From the NCBI GenBank assembly GCA_965153455.1, contig OZ234496.1, positions 2,480,001 to 2,544,000 of the forward strand: 64,000 bases of DNA, read 5' to 3'. Positions 12,095-23,499 of the stretch are shown here, in pieces. The stretch is from Sphagnum compactum (taxonomy: Eukaryota > Bryophyta > Sphagnopsida > Sphagnales). The notes below the pieces were generated by a model. That model was given only the letters and a program-made list of their open reading frames with translations. It was not told the origin of the DNA and did no database searches. Positions within the stretch are counted from its first letter, which is position 1; each line of letters begins with the position of its first letter. Both the position numbers and the translations under genes were made by a program.

Positions 12095-15000
12095 CTAGAA
12101 TAGTAAAAGTGGGTCCAAAGGTCGATATCCTTCTGTGTGAACCTGATAAGATTCATATGCTTTCTTAAGTGCAGCACTCAGCTGCTCCTCTGTAAGTGTT
12201 GCCGTACCTTCCATCTGCAAAATGCACCAACCAATTATGAGGCCTTGTTTACTGAATGTCCACAACAAGAAACCCCACATGTTAGACAGGTTTCTAAGAT
12301 GTGACTAGGGAGAAACTTCAGTTGATAGCTTACTACGAGCCAGTTGTCATTAGCTGTTCCATGTGTATGACCTCCTGAAAACCATCCCTTCAACTACTTT
12401 TCAAACTGCACTAACCCAAGTTGTAAAAGAAGTTGTTGGGTTTCCCATTCATGGTTTCACCTGATAAACCGGATAGTTCAACCACCAAACTGGATAGTAC
12501 ATCAAATTGGCAGAATGACTCCTGATTACTATGCAGATAGGATTTTCACCTATTGGGTAAGACTAGCACAGGATAGTATCTTTAGAGTGCATAGAAATGA
12601 TGCAATGCTACCAAAACTTAGAGGATATTCTGGCCTTGACTAGAAATAAGATGTATAACCCTGGTGGCTCACCCTGACAATGATGATGTGCAGCAATGCA
12701 TCCTCTACAGTTGATGTATTTGCATGCTGAACCTCCAAATGCAATTCTTGCAAAGACATCATTAAGTTGGCCATGGAGTATGTATGCCTCAAGCAATTCA
12801 ATCGAATCATGGCCTTGTCTCCTAGTATGTGAACACTGATGTCAGGTGCTCTTTTGGAAAAGTATGTGCCCATGACCGATGTGCTGTTGCTGCTTCCTAC
12901 ACCCTGTGAAGACAAGCTTTCTTTTGTTGAGTTGCCAGCCTGTTCCCTTCCTGTTGGAAACACTGACTCCTGTGGCCTCTCACTGGATGTATTTGCCTGA
13001 CCTTGAAGTTCCTTCAACTGAAATTCAACTTCCTCAAGCTTGCTTTGCAGCTCATTGATATAGGTGATGGCATCACCTAACAAAGATGCCTTATCCATCT
13101 GCAATAGGAAAGCATGTACCACAAGCATCAGTGACAACCACATATCACCAGCATACAAGATTGCCATCACCACCAGAACAAGAACAACCAGAATGCCCTA
13201 CCTACTAATGAGAATTCTAACTCACATATCAGGACAGAACAAATAGAGAACAAGCAAGCTACCAGATTAACTTTGATTAGACTGACTGAGAGTTTTAGTC
13301 CATGTTTGACATTCAGTAATCTCCTGATATCTGTCTCACTCCAAGCTTCAATCTTGCAATGATGAAAACAGAGATCCTACAATTCCCTGATCAACAAAAT
13401 TGCACAAAATTGACCTCGCCAGGTTGTTTGACCATATCATAATACCAAGTACTAATATATGAAAAACACATGAAGAAAAAGAAATTCTATATGCACATCA
13501 TAATCACAGTCAGAAAGCCACCTTTGAAACATTGGGCACAACAGCTCTCAAGGCGTAAAACTTCTGATTGAGCTTTTCGCGGCGTTGGCGTTCAGCCTCC
13601 ACATGGTTGAGTGGTTCTTCCCTGTTATTGGCTGGCTTGCGACCCCGCTTGCGCGGTAGCTTTGGATCAGGACTCAGGCTGTGTTCCACTCCATTTCCTT
13701 TGAATGAGACTGCACCTCCTGATTCCACATTGTTCCATTCCCTATGATCTGAACTGGAGTGCAAATTTGAGCTAACTGGTAGTCCAATTGTCTTGGTGTG
13801 TTGCTCCTGCTTCTTCATTTTGAAGATGGGTTCAGGCTTCTTCTCCCCAACACCCTTTGCAAAATCCCCTCTTGCATGCAGTACCTTGCCATTTTCCTGC
13901 TGTACAGGTTCCATTACTCTAGCTGACTGTGTAGGTTCCACAGTGATAGAAACCCCATTCAAATCTGGTTTTCTATTCTGCTGAGGAGAGATAGATGATT
14001 CTAAATTCATATAATGCCTTTCCACGGTAGGCAGCAAGGAAGGTCTTTGTTCAGCAAAGGAGGTTGCATTTACAACACCTTGCAGTGAAGACAGTTTTCT
14101 ATCCAGAGTCAATCCTCCATCTATTGTATTCAATGTTAGGAAGGATTGTTTCTCTTCCTGCATAGAAAACTTGGCAAGAGGATATGACACAGCAGTATGT
14201 CCACCTTCCTTATCAACTGCGTCAACTGATAATGCATCATTGAATGGAAATTCTGCAGAGTGCCCCCACAGGAAGTCCATCCCCTCAATGCCTGTAAGTG
14301 CCAATGGGGATCCAATTTTTTCCACTGGGAAACTTCTTGCACCTGCATAGGCCATTGGAGATCCCATCTTATCAACTGGTAAATGCCTTGCACCATAGTT
14401 TATATCATGCTCTTTTGCTTGACCTAGACCTGTATTCAGAGGACCAAAGTTGGTGATGGGGCCACTTGTTGCTGTCAAAGATCTACCACTTGCATGTTGT
14501 TTTTGAAACTTTGTTTCACCATCCATCAACAAGCATTGAGACATGGTTTGCGCTTCACCCACCCCCCATGTGAGCTCATCAAATACCAAAGTCACTTGCT
14601 GAACAACATCCCAATTTTCCGAAATCTGCAAAGAACCCATGGGCAAGTCCAAGATCAATGTATGTGATGCAACTTCATCTATACAGCAATGCCTCTCAGC
14701 AGTAATTCTCCTTGTACAAAAACCCCAAAAACAGAGCAACTGCAAGAGACCAAGAACAACTATGAGTTGGGCTAATCCCCTTCATCTCACAAGCCTGGTG
14801 ATGATACTCACCAGATCAGTTGACCCAAGCTCAACAACACCATTCCTTGTTGGTACACACAATATGGTCTGCAACAACAGCAACCATGAACAATGATCTC
14901 AAATTAACAAGCTGGCATAATTTTCTAAGACAAACTCTGAACTGCAAAAGGATTGTCTAATTCAGATGGAATGAAAATCATTGCCAAAAATGATTAATAA

Positions 15001-17351
15001 AACATTAGAGATTACCTGAATGCCAGCCATCTGCTCCAAGAAATATTTGCCAGAAGCAAGACAATCCCAACCAGAACTGCTTTGTTAGTCCAAGTACCAA
15101 CTTCCTCTCCTCTGACTACTGCACACTTGATCTTGATGCCAAGAGAACCAGCTTGCACTTCTACATAACATTCGTCCAGCATCCTAAACTTTATCACTGG
15201 GCCACATTCACAGTATAATTGGCTTGCAATGCCTGAAATCTGATAACAGAATATCGGCCCTGCTGTTAACAAAGAACAACAAGATGAAGAGAGCGTCAAG
15301 TGAGGAAAAAGAAATTGGTAAAATGGGCATGGGCCCCTCGGCCATCATGTAAGCAGTGTTTTCAAGACAATAGGTAATAGCACTTGAGCAAAAACAAGAA
15401 CAGAAAAGTTGCACCTTTGCTAGATGGGCCCGAGTGGAGATATGCTCAGGAGCCTTGTTTGCCTCAACTAGCCACACATGCTGTCCAGTTGCCAATGCCT
15501 GGCCAGGAATCCTACATTAGATACATCAACGCCCTGGTTGTGAGAAGAACTGAACAGTAATCACAATAGTATTATGACTGTCAGAACAAAATGCAAAAGC
15601 TGCATTGTCCCTGTCTGATTGTGTAAGTCCTTAGATACTGAATTGACTAACTGCCAGGTAAGAATGAAACTTTGGCCAATGAGCTTAGGCAAGGACATAC
15701 CCAACTCCACGTGGGAAGGAATATGACATGGAGACAAGGTAGAACCACTCAGTGTCAGTAACATTATCACTAACATCATCCTCTGAGTTGCAAACAAGAG
15801 CTTGCAGCTCCCGCAACACCTTCCTCCTTAATTGCTGATCCTCTTCCCAGTTGTCATCGTCCATAAGCTTCCTTTCATTCATTTCAGTCTCCTTTGGGCC
15901 CTTATAGTAACCATCACCCCAACCCAACAACCTGTGGCAAACAATGCAATTGATAAACCAACTCGAATCTCATCATTGACTATCATCATCCAGCCCTGCA
16001 AACGGAAATCTTACTCACCAAAAAAATTGGTGCAATCAACAATCCATAAATCAAACCACAGCTACATTCCTGCTTCCATGCCCTAATTTACATAACCATG
16101 CAATGTAGACGATGCCTGGTTTCATCATGAAGACTCCCCTAAGAGTACCAGAAAACTAACACAACCTGAAGGAATGTACGCTGTACCAGACACCAATATA
16201 TATAAATGCCATTGCACTGCCAACATCTACAGCTGAAACCAGGCAAAGCTTGGCAGGTCTTGCTTCATCAGGTGCTTGTCTCTCCTGACTCATGTGAAAG
16301 AAATTGACAGAGAGAGCGTTACAGTGACTAGCAACAATAACAGAGAAGCAGCTCTGACATAACATAGGGTTTGTGACAAGAAGAAGGTTCGTATCATCCA
16401 ACCTTCTCCTTGTTCTTCTTCTGCAACCTTGCTAAACCTAAATGCATTATGCCTTAAAGGAAATGCTTCTTACTTGTTGAAAAACAGTTATCTATCCTGA
16501 ATTAGCTAAACATACCATGGCAGTTGCATTCCTCACAGGCATTTCTACGATGTCAAATAGTGTTGCATCACATCCAGTTCAGTAGAAATATTGCCTCAGA
16601 AATCAAAAGGAGACCGAAGAAGAAGTAAAAAAAACCATGGCCTTAGAGGTCAGAGGAATGCAAAGAAGACCCAAAAAAAAATTCCATCAAAGGAGGCAGA
16701 GAATAATAGAATGCATTTTCTTCACATTAAAGTCTCTGCCAAAAAAGGCAAAACTATCTCTCCTTCCGCAAAAGAGTTTGTCCTTTTTCCTTTACTGAAA
16801 CCCTTGAGCAGACTTGGAAACCCTAGGGGCTCTCTCACACTTGAGGGTAAGCATACTTAAGACAGACAAACCAGATACCAAAACACGAACGCCGTCGGTT
16901 GAGAGAGAGAGAGAGAGAGAGGGTAAAACAAAACCAGAGGGAGAGAGGGGAGGAGACACAGCGCGTGCTATCATGAGAAACCCTAATCAAGTAGTAATAG
17001 AAGAAAAACAAGGAGCGAGAGAGCTCTGAAGCGGGGAGATGGTATAATGGAAACCTACAGTTCACCAGTAGCCGAGGGCGATAGCTGCCAAAAAATACCA
17101 TAGGTCCAATTGAGCGAGCTCTCCTCGACCAGCGAATGCAATCGCCGCAGCAGCACTGTCTCACTCAGCTCCACGCCGCCACCACAACTGCCCAAATCTT
17201 CCTGTTCCGGTTGGCCATAATTGTTCGTCAAACCCAGGCCTCCCGTGCCCATGAAAGCTTCGATCATCGCATGATCCACGGATTCCGCATCGTCCCACAA
17301 GCTTTGCATCTGCGCGTGCACCCGCAACCCAGAAGCATCGACCGCACCCAT
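12095..17351 (-). CDS. MYC2-like: MYC2-like bHLH transcription factor, 8 exons with a 15-nt microexon
   Basis: Nuclear DNA-binding regulator; the family binds G-box DNA and, in subgroup IIIe, JAZ repressors of jasmonate signalling. Exons (5' to 3'): 17351-17059, 15931-15701, 15511-15415, 15030-15016, 14868-14812, 14625-13522, 13098-12673, 12214-12095. All phases agree, giving 780 residues. The N-terminal bHLH-MYC_N domain shows [12 protein letters not shown] and [11 protein letters not shown]. The JAZ-interaction-like segment is [16 protein letters not shown], followed by the [12 protein letters not shown] and [20 protein letters not shown] blocks. The basic region at ~557-599 ([20 protein letters not shown] then RQRREKLNQ) runs across an intron into [20 protein letters not shown]-terminal ACT-like domain lies near 675-770. 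The bHLH core matches MYC2, whereas the central block [20 protein letters not shown] recalls subgroup IIIf, so the subgroup is not settled. Start 17351 is the first ATG before the domain. Confidence 0.9.
15016..15030 (-). other. 15-nt microexon (residues M-A-G-I-Q) of the MYC gene
   Basis: On the minus strand the sequence ATGGCTGGCATTCAG is preceded by a pyrimidine-rich tract ending TTGGAGCAG and followed by GTAATC. It is phase 0 on both sides and supplies MAGIQ between AHLAK and [15 protein letters not shown], restoring the family block AK-x-AGIQT. Longer alternatives for this exon would break phase with exon 3. Confidence 0.75.
16903..16921. repeat. (GA)n microsatellite in intron 1 of the MYC gene
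   Basis: About nine GA units in the 1.1-kb first intron. Confidence 0.85.
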
Positions 17352-17385
17352 CTTCACCCCGCGCGCGCACCCTCTTCGCGATACA

Positions 17386-17399
17386 CACACACACACAAC
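17386..17399. repeat. (CA)n run in the MYC 5' leader
   Basis: About seven CA units, 35-50 bp upstream of the chosen ATG on the minus strand. Confidence 0.8.
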
Positions 17400-17531
17400 A
17401 CCACAAGCCAGAACGAACGCGGGCCGCAGCAAGCGGTGCCCAGGCTGCTGCTGTAGGGCCCGTGCCTGGGACGACGAGGATCGGCCCTTAATTAAAAAAA
17501 GGTCCTCAAGAGGAAAGGAAGGGCCGGGCAC

Positions 17532-18670
17532 GGGCCTTACGAAAGTACGTCCCTTTATACCTATGTTCCAGATTTATTTTTATTTTTATTTTATTTTCTG
17601 ATGAAGGAATATTATCCTTTAAAAAAAAAAAAACTGAACAAAGCAATTGGGGGCACCCTGAACCGTCGGCTCGTTCAGAAAAATGTTTCTTTTGAAGATT
17701 TTCAAACACCCGGAACTGATGATTATTTTGTTCTTAGATTTTTTAAAAGCCCAAAACTAGGGTTCTTTGATTTTGGAATATTAGAAAAAAAAAAAAAAAA
17801 AACCGGAACCATACTTTATTGCAAATGTAAAGAGCCACGGGTAATACTTGTAGAAACAACATAAGAAACATGCGGCACGGCATATATGGGACAAAGTTAA
17901 GGAATGCATTGAGAACACATTGGGGAAAATATAACACTAGGAAATACGCAGAGAACTTTGATAGTACGTACTTGGGTGGTGGTTTCGGCACATGTTTGTC
18001 AAATAATTAATTTATTTTGAAGGTTTTATTTTCTTTTAAACAGAATAATATTTCATAATAGTCCAAAAGATTATTCATTTTTGTTCCAAAAAAGATTCCT
18101 TTCAGAGGGGGGGGAGAGGGGGTTTAGTTTTTGCCCAAAGGAATCCCTTTGGAGAAGTATGGCAGGGTTTCATCATCATCACAATCTAGAGCCATTACAG
18201 TGAAGGACAACATCATCATACGGGTTCCAGGGGCACAGATGTGCACAACACTTATTATGGCTTACGTATCTATATCCACCTACAATTGGCTGATTTTCTT
18301 TGCTACATTCATCATCATTGAGGATATTTAAGAAGATTTCAGAATCTGACCAATTGTACTGTGAATCGACTCTAAGAAGTGTCGGCCATTTAGTGGTGGT
18401 CGATAACAAACACACTTGTCAAGCTCTTCTTCCCAGATGCCCTACGAGGGAGGGGTGTTGAGGGGCGACAAGGTTGGGTGTGCCACCCATTGTGGCTTCA
18501 TGCCCTATGTGGTAACGTGGTGCCGAGGACTTACAAGTTATTACTAGCATCGCAATATCATCATCCGGTAGATACTTATTTATACCTGCCAACGCATTAA
18601 TAAAGTTAATAGACTTATCTGTAAAGTGACCCTCTCTTTTTCAGCCCTTCTTTCATCTCTTGTTTAGGCC
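17532..18670. other. Intergenic DNA upstream of the MYC gene
   Basis: Should contain the MYC promoter on the minus strand. No gene and no clear core promoter recognised. It has poly-A and poly-G runs (about 17781-17802 and 18108-18122). Confidence 0.45.
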
Positions 18671-18676
18671 CACTTT

Positions 18677-18992
18677 TAGACGAGGGTCCAGGGTCCAATT
18701 TCCTAGGAACCAATTTGGACTCATTTGAAGCAAATTGAATCCTTGAGTTGGACTCTACTTTGGTCCCTAGCCTCATTCTTGGTTCTCCAAATCAGAAAGC
18801 TCTCCTTTCAGCACTCTTTCTTGGTCTGAACCAATTGATTTTCCCTCCAAAACAGGCCTCTTTTAGGTTTAGCAATCAATTTGCCACTATTTGCTCTTGG
18901 GCTTTCGTCTGAAGGCCTTGGGACCAATTTAAAGCTTTCGACCAATAAGATTAACTTGAATTCATTGGTCCCGGACCTTGGACCCTCGTCTA
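18677..18992. mobile_element. Non-autonomous MITE-like element with TIRs and TA target duplication
   Basis: The left end GACGAGGGTCCAGGGTCC (18679 on) is inverted as GGACCTTGGACCCTCGTC ending at 18990. The ends are flanked by TA on both sides (18677-78 and 18991-92), as expected for Tc1/mariner-type insertion. Interior about 312 bp, no coding capacity. The superfamily is inferred only from the dinucleotide flank. Confidence 0.7.
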
Positions 18993-20001
18993 AGTCGTCT
19001 TTATTAATTAAAAAATTCAAGGATTTAAATAATGTACGTTTTTATCATATATGCTATGCAAATGACTCTATCATTGTTTAAACTTCAATTTTTAACAAAA
19101 CATATAATAATAATGTGACATCATTCTTTTAAAAACATCTCTTTAAGTTTAGTTTTAAAAAAATAAATTAACCTATATAATCTCAAATAGAATCAATCTT
19201 TTTCTCAAGGATTAAATACATGAGGTTCAAACATATCTATAATTATAATACATAATGATCATATTTTTTGATTGTAAGAGAACATAATACCTATGTGTTA
19301 CTTTGAAAGTGGTTGTGCCCAAAAAAGTTCATGAAGAGAAGCATGAATGTTAGAAACTTTGCCCAAAACACGTCCTAAACAAAAAGATAGAGCTATGGAC
19401 ATGTGTGGTATGAAATTTGCATCTCTAAAAAATATTCTATTATCAATTTTCATAAGTATTATTTTTGACAATACTCACTTATTATGCATAACGATTGATT
19501 TATTGAATACTTGGAGAGGAAACCTCCCAATACCCACCCATTATGCAAAAAAGGTTCATTCCATTAAATACCCTAGATAAAAATCACCTAGTATGATGTC
19601 AAGGTAATGTAATTTTTAATGTGAAAATAATCTTATGTTGTCATGACTAATGTCAAGGTATGGTATGGTCCAATGTTGTGTAGGTATGTCGGTTTGGATA
19701 TAGCCTTGGGTAAAGATATGTGATTTTTTTCCCCATTTATTTACCTATTGGGTAAGGGTATATTAATATTTTTAAAAATTCATCAGGTTAGGTTTCAAGT
19801 TATGCGGAAATTTATTCTTTTGGGTAGATGGGTAGGGTTAGATACCCCTAACATGTACCCCCTTTTGGAGTTTTTAAAAGGGTATTTATATAGTCAAAAA
19901 TAAATATAAAGTCCACATTTTAGAATTTTTAAAACAATATTTTTTTAGAGGCTAAATTCAATGTTAGAATACAAGAATCAGCAATATAGCCCATTTTGGG
20001 A

Positions 20002-20160
20002 CCTTGGCCAAAGATCTTCCCTTCTCACCTATAAATATAGGTAGGCCAAAGTGGAGGCACTACATTTTCACATTAAAAACTTCTATTTTTGCAAGCATTC
20101 AAACTTTCAATTTTTTTTGGTAATGGGCAAACAAATTGACCCATTGCCAACAAATAAATT
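20002..20160 (+). repeat. Dispersed repeat, copy 1 (inverted partner at 38.6 kb)
   Basis: CCCTTCTCACCTATA...ATAGGT, GGCCAA, GTGGAGGCACT, CTTCTATTTT, TTTCAA and GGGCAAACAAATTGACCCATTGCC-like blocks occur here in the same order as on the reverse complement of 38612-38762. Confidence 0.7.
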
Positions 20161-20229
20161 AGGATGTTGGGAGTCACCCATTTGATTCATAGAACTAACA
20201 AAATATAAATTTTAAATTATATTTTACCT

Positions 20230-20312
20230 TTATTTGGCCTTGCCTACCAAGGCAAGGATATTGTGTTTAGATTCATTATAGAGTACAGTAGCTTAATGGA
20301 GTTCAGCCCTTA
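20230..20312 (+). repeat. Partial third copy of the 27.7/35.3-kb element end
   Basis: TTTATTTGGCCTTGCCTACC, AAGGCAAGGATATTGTG, ATTCATTATAGAGTACAGTA and GCTTAATGGAGTTCAGCCC match the outer ends of the elements at 27677 and 35378. Homology fades after about 80 bp. Confidence 0.7.
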
Positions 20313-21385
20313 GGTAATATAGGTCGATTTTTATATGAGGATTTTTGAAAGATGATATTTTGGCTTGTGTTGAAACTTGAAATTAGTTATAGAGTTATAA
20401 TATTTTGAGGGATTTTGGTTTTACTTAAAGGAGTTTTTGAAGATTATATTTTTGCACGGTGAAATAGTTGAGTTTTCATAATTTTCCTTTTGCCTTAAGA
20501 TACTATTTAATGTTAATGGCAAGCCCACATTGTGATGCACCCCTTGTTTTTTACTTGGATGCCAAAGTATATCTACTTTTGAGGATGAGTATTTCTTGTA
20601 TATATATCCAAGGTTATCGATAAAATATAATTTTTCAAATTTACATATTTTTAGATGTTTGCTTCATAAAAGTATATTGATTTTTAGAAAATAAGTTTTA
20701 AAAATATATATCATATCCACACGCCATGAATAAATCAAAATAAAATATATATTTGTAGGTTAGAATGTGTCAAAGCCTAAAGAAAGCTAATTTTTATTTA
20801 AATCCCTATTTGTACATAGGTAGTTTTGCTAAAAAATGAACACCCCAACACCCACACAATTCCCTAAGACTCATGGACAACCCCAAAAAAACATAAAAAA
20901 TCAAACTTTCATGGGTTTTGGGCTAATCACCCACGCATTTAAAACTTGATCTTTGTGTGGGTTACACGAGTTCTCCACACACACACACCTAAAAACCTTG
21001 TTCTATGGGGTTCACTCCTCAAAACCATATGAATTTCCTCGTACACACTAATCCAACATCACGGAGGCAATAACGTTTATTGTCACAATACACCCATTAT
21101 ATCAAAGTCATACTCATATCCTAACACAAAATAATAACATGAGATTATCAAAAACTAAAAAAGCTTTTTAACAAGGCATGACTCACAACCCCTTTTATAT
21201 ATTAGCAAGGAGGAATGGACAAATTATTATCTCCATTCATTCACATCTATTAAATTATAAACATTCATCAACCACAAACCAATGGGATATGTCACTTATC
21301 ATTTTTCTACAATTAACATCCATTTATGGATGAGTCCCTATTATTTGGACTTTAGGGTTTACATAAGGGGAGGTTCCTGTACTCG

Positions 21386-21456
21386 TGCATTCTCCTGAGG
21401 TTGGGGAACTCCCTTGGGCTCACACCTTAGAGTGCCCTTCCTTCAGGAGAATGCAC
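21386..21456. repeat. Inverted repeat (hairpin), 16-bp stem
   Basis: GTGCATTCTCCTGAGG is followed about 38 bp later by CCTTCAGGAGAATGCAC, its near-perfect reverse complement. Confidence 0.8.
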
Positions 21457-21710
21457 TTGTAAAGCTCCCATACAACATAACCCCCATTAGGCGATTGCCT
21501 GCCAAAGTGAACCAGCACCCACCAGCGCACCATCCACCGGATGCCCATTATTACTCAGTTGTGGATGAACCTCAACTGAGTTAATTTTTGGTTTCACCTT
21601 GATAACCAATTTTGGAAGAAATAGGTTTCATATATAGGTAGATAGTTAGGAAAATAGGTCATTACTAGGTATGTAGATGGTTTACACATAGGTAAGGGCT
21701 GATTTTTATT

Positions 21711-21754
21711 ACCTACCTACTAACAACCTGCTTGTGGGTTGTTCGTAGGTAGGT
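21711..21754. repeat. Hairpin with 18-bp stem and 8-nt loop
   Basis: Left arm ACCTACCTACTAACAACC, loop TGCTTGTG, right arm GGTTGTTCGTAGGTAGGT. 17 of 18 stem positions pair. Similar ACCTACCTAC palindromes appear at 45.56 kb. Confidence 0.9.
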
Positions 21755-21779
21755 AGAAAAAAACAAAAGCAACCACCAT

Positions 21780-23499
21780 GGTTATGTTGCCCTCAAACAA
21801 CATAACGTGGGTTAGGGATGGGCACCTTGCACGCCCATTGGCCAAGAGGAAGTGAGTTACAAGCCATAACCCTTGAGTGCCCTAGTACCTAATTGATCGG
21901 TCCACCTCATAACCTCGTTTCCACACTCTTCTCTAGTGTCGGCAAATTGGTCTGTCCTTGTGCCACACATTGACCAACAAACCTTGGGAATCCAATTTTT
22001 TTTTTTAAATGTACAAAAAAACTAATAATATTGATGGTTGGAACGATCACACAAAAGACAAAAGGGAAGGCCAAAAAAGGTTTAAAAACGTACAGCCCAC
22101 AAGAACCAAAGAAGGGAGAAAAAATTAATTCATTTTTTGAGAGGAAGTTATTTCACCCATAGCCCTTCTAATGTCACTTGCATGCAAATTGTGAGATCTA
22201 AAAGTGATCTAATAAGTAACTAGTTTGAACCCCGTGCCTAATACATAGGTGTGTGTGTATTTGACGGTACATATTACAAAATTACAACTACAGACTACAT
22301 TTCCAAAACCTCTCTATATGAGTTCTTCATATGACCAAAAAAAACACGCTGGTGCCCACACACAACACATGGAGATTTTCGTTCCCCTCCATCCCCCATC
22401 CATTCAACACGTTCATCTAATCGCCCCCCCATTATAGGGTTAGCGTAAGCTTAGGGTTTGACGACTGGAGTATGTGCGCATTTGTACATGTGATCTTGAG
22501 TATATTATAATATACCATGTTCGCAAGGCAGGTGTAACAAAAAAGACAGGGGCCCAAAATCTCCCACTTTGTCTGTAAATGAGTGATGACATACAGATAT
22601 GAAAGCTTATACACAATGTCTGCAACCTAAGGAGCAGAACCACAAAGCTTCTATTTTTAAAAAACAAGACTAAATTGCTAACCTATGGGCCTCCAAAGAT
22701 CAGACCTCTCCGATTTCACTCTCTTGAGCACCACAGATCCTTTTTATGGCAACCTTAGTCATGATCATACACACTCCCCAGCTCCCATAAACTTGTCCCC
22801 ATATGTCCACAAAACAACACTTCTCAACATCACAAGATAAAACACAATCCACAGTAGAAAAACTACTAGCCTCGTACTTGAAATCAGAATGTACGGCAGA
22901 TAATTGGCTTCGGCAGAAACCACAGCTAAGACGGACTTCTGGTATCACTGAACTGTTTGAGCTTGGAAACAATTTCCCAGAACAAGGTCTCACTCCGGAG
23001 CTCCCACTTATGAGGGTACTCTCTCTCTCCCCAGCCTCAGAACAAAGACAACATAACAAACGACAGAAAGGATCACAACTTCCATAAAAATCGATCCCGA
23101 AACCCCTTGAGCCTTTCATCAATTCCTTGGAGCGACCCCTGAGCTATTGTGATCCTATTCACCTTCTGTTGACACATATGTGCAGCATTAAACAAATGTG
23201 AACAGAAGAGAAGTTCAAACCGACAACTACACCTAGCTAAGTAGCTGACTACAATGCCCAGATTTCCCTCCATCATTATCTTTTCCAAGAGTTTTCTTTC
23301 AACACCTTCAAAAGCAAAAATTGAAAAAAACACACTGAGACTTCCCTCCCTCAGCAGAGAACTTGCAACCCTTCAAATAGCAATGCCCCCATCCGCTCCA
23401 TAAACAGCGTCCTCCAAAACTTAGCTCAAAAGCTCCATCGTCCTCTTGCTTTGGTGAGCAACACTCCAACCTTCAGATGCGGGATGCCGTCTTCACAAA
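21780..23499. other. Intergenic DNA and 3' flank of the patatin-like gene
   Basis: The part next to 23500 should be the 3' UTR of the minus-strand patatin-like gene. Open frames at 22.7-23.1 kb have no recognisable domain. Confidence 0.45.

Larger units (their letters stand above)
19000..21350. other. AT-rich intergenic DNA with dispersed-repeat pieces
   Basis: No gene recognised. It holds a partial copy of the 27.7/35.3-kb element (20230-20312) and one copy of the 20.0/38.6-kb dispersed repeat. Confidence 0.5.

Noticed and set aside
22700-23122. 140-codon frame on the minus strand downstream of the patatin gene
   Set aside because: No domain and no splice signals joining it to the gene. 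It is best read as 3' UTR or intergenic sequence.
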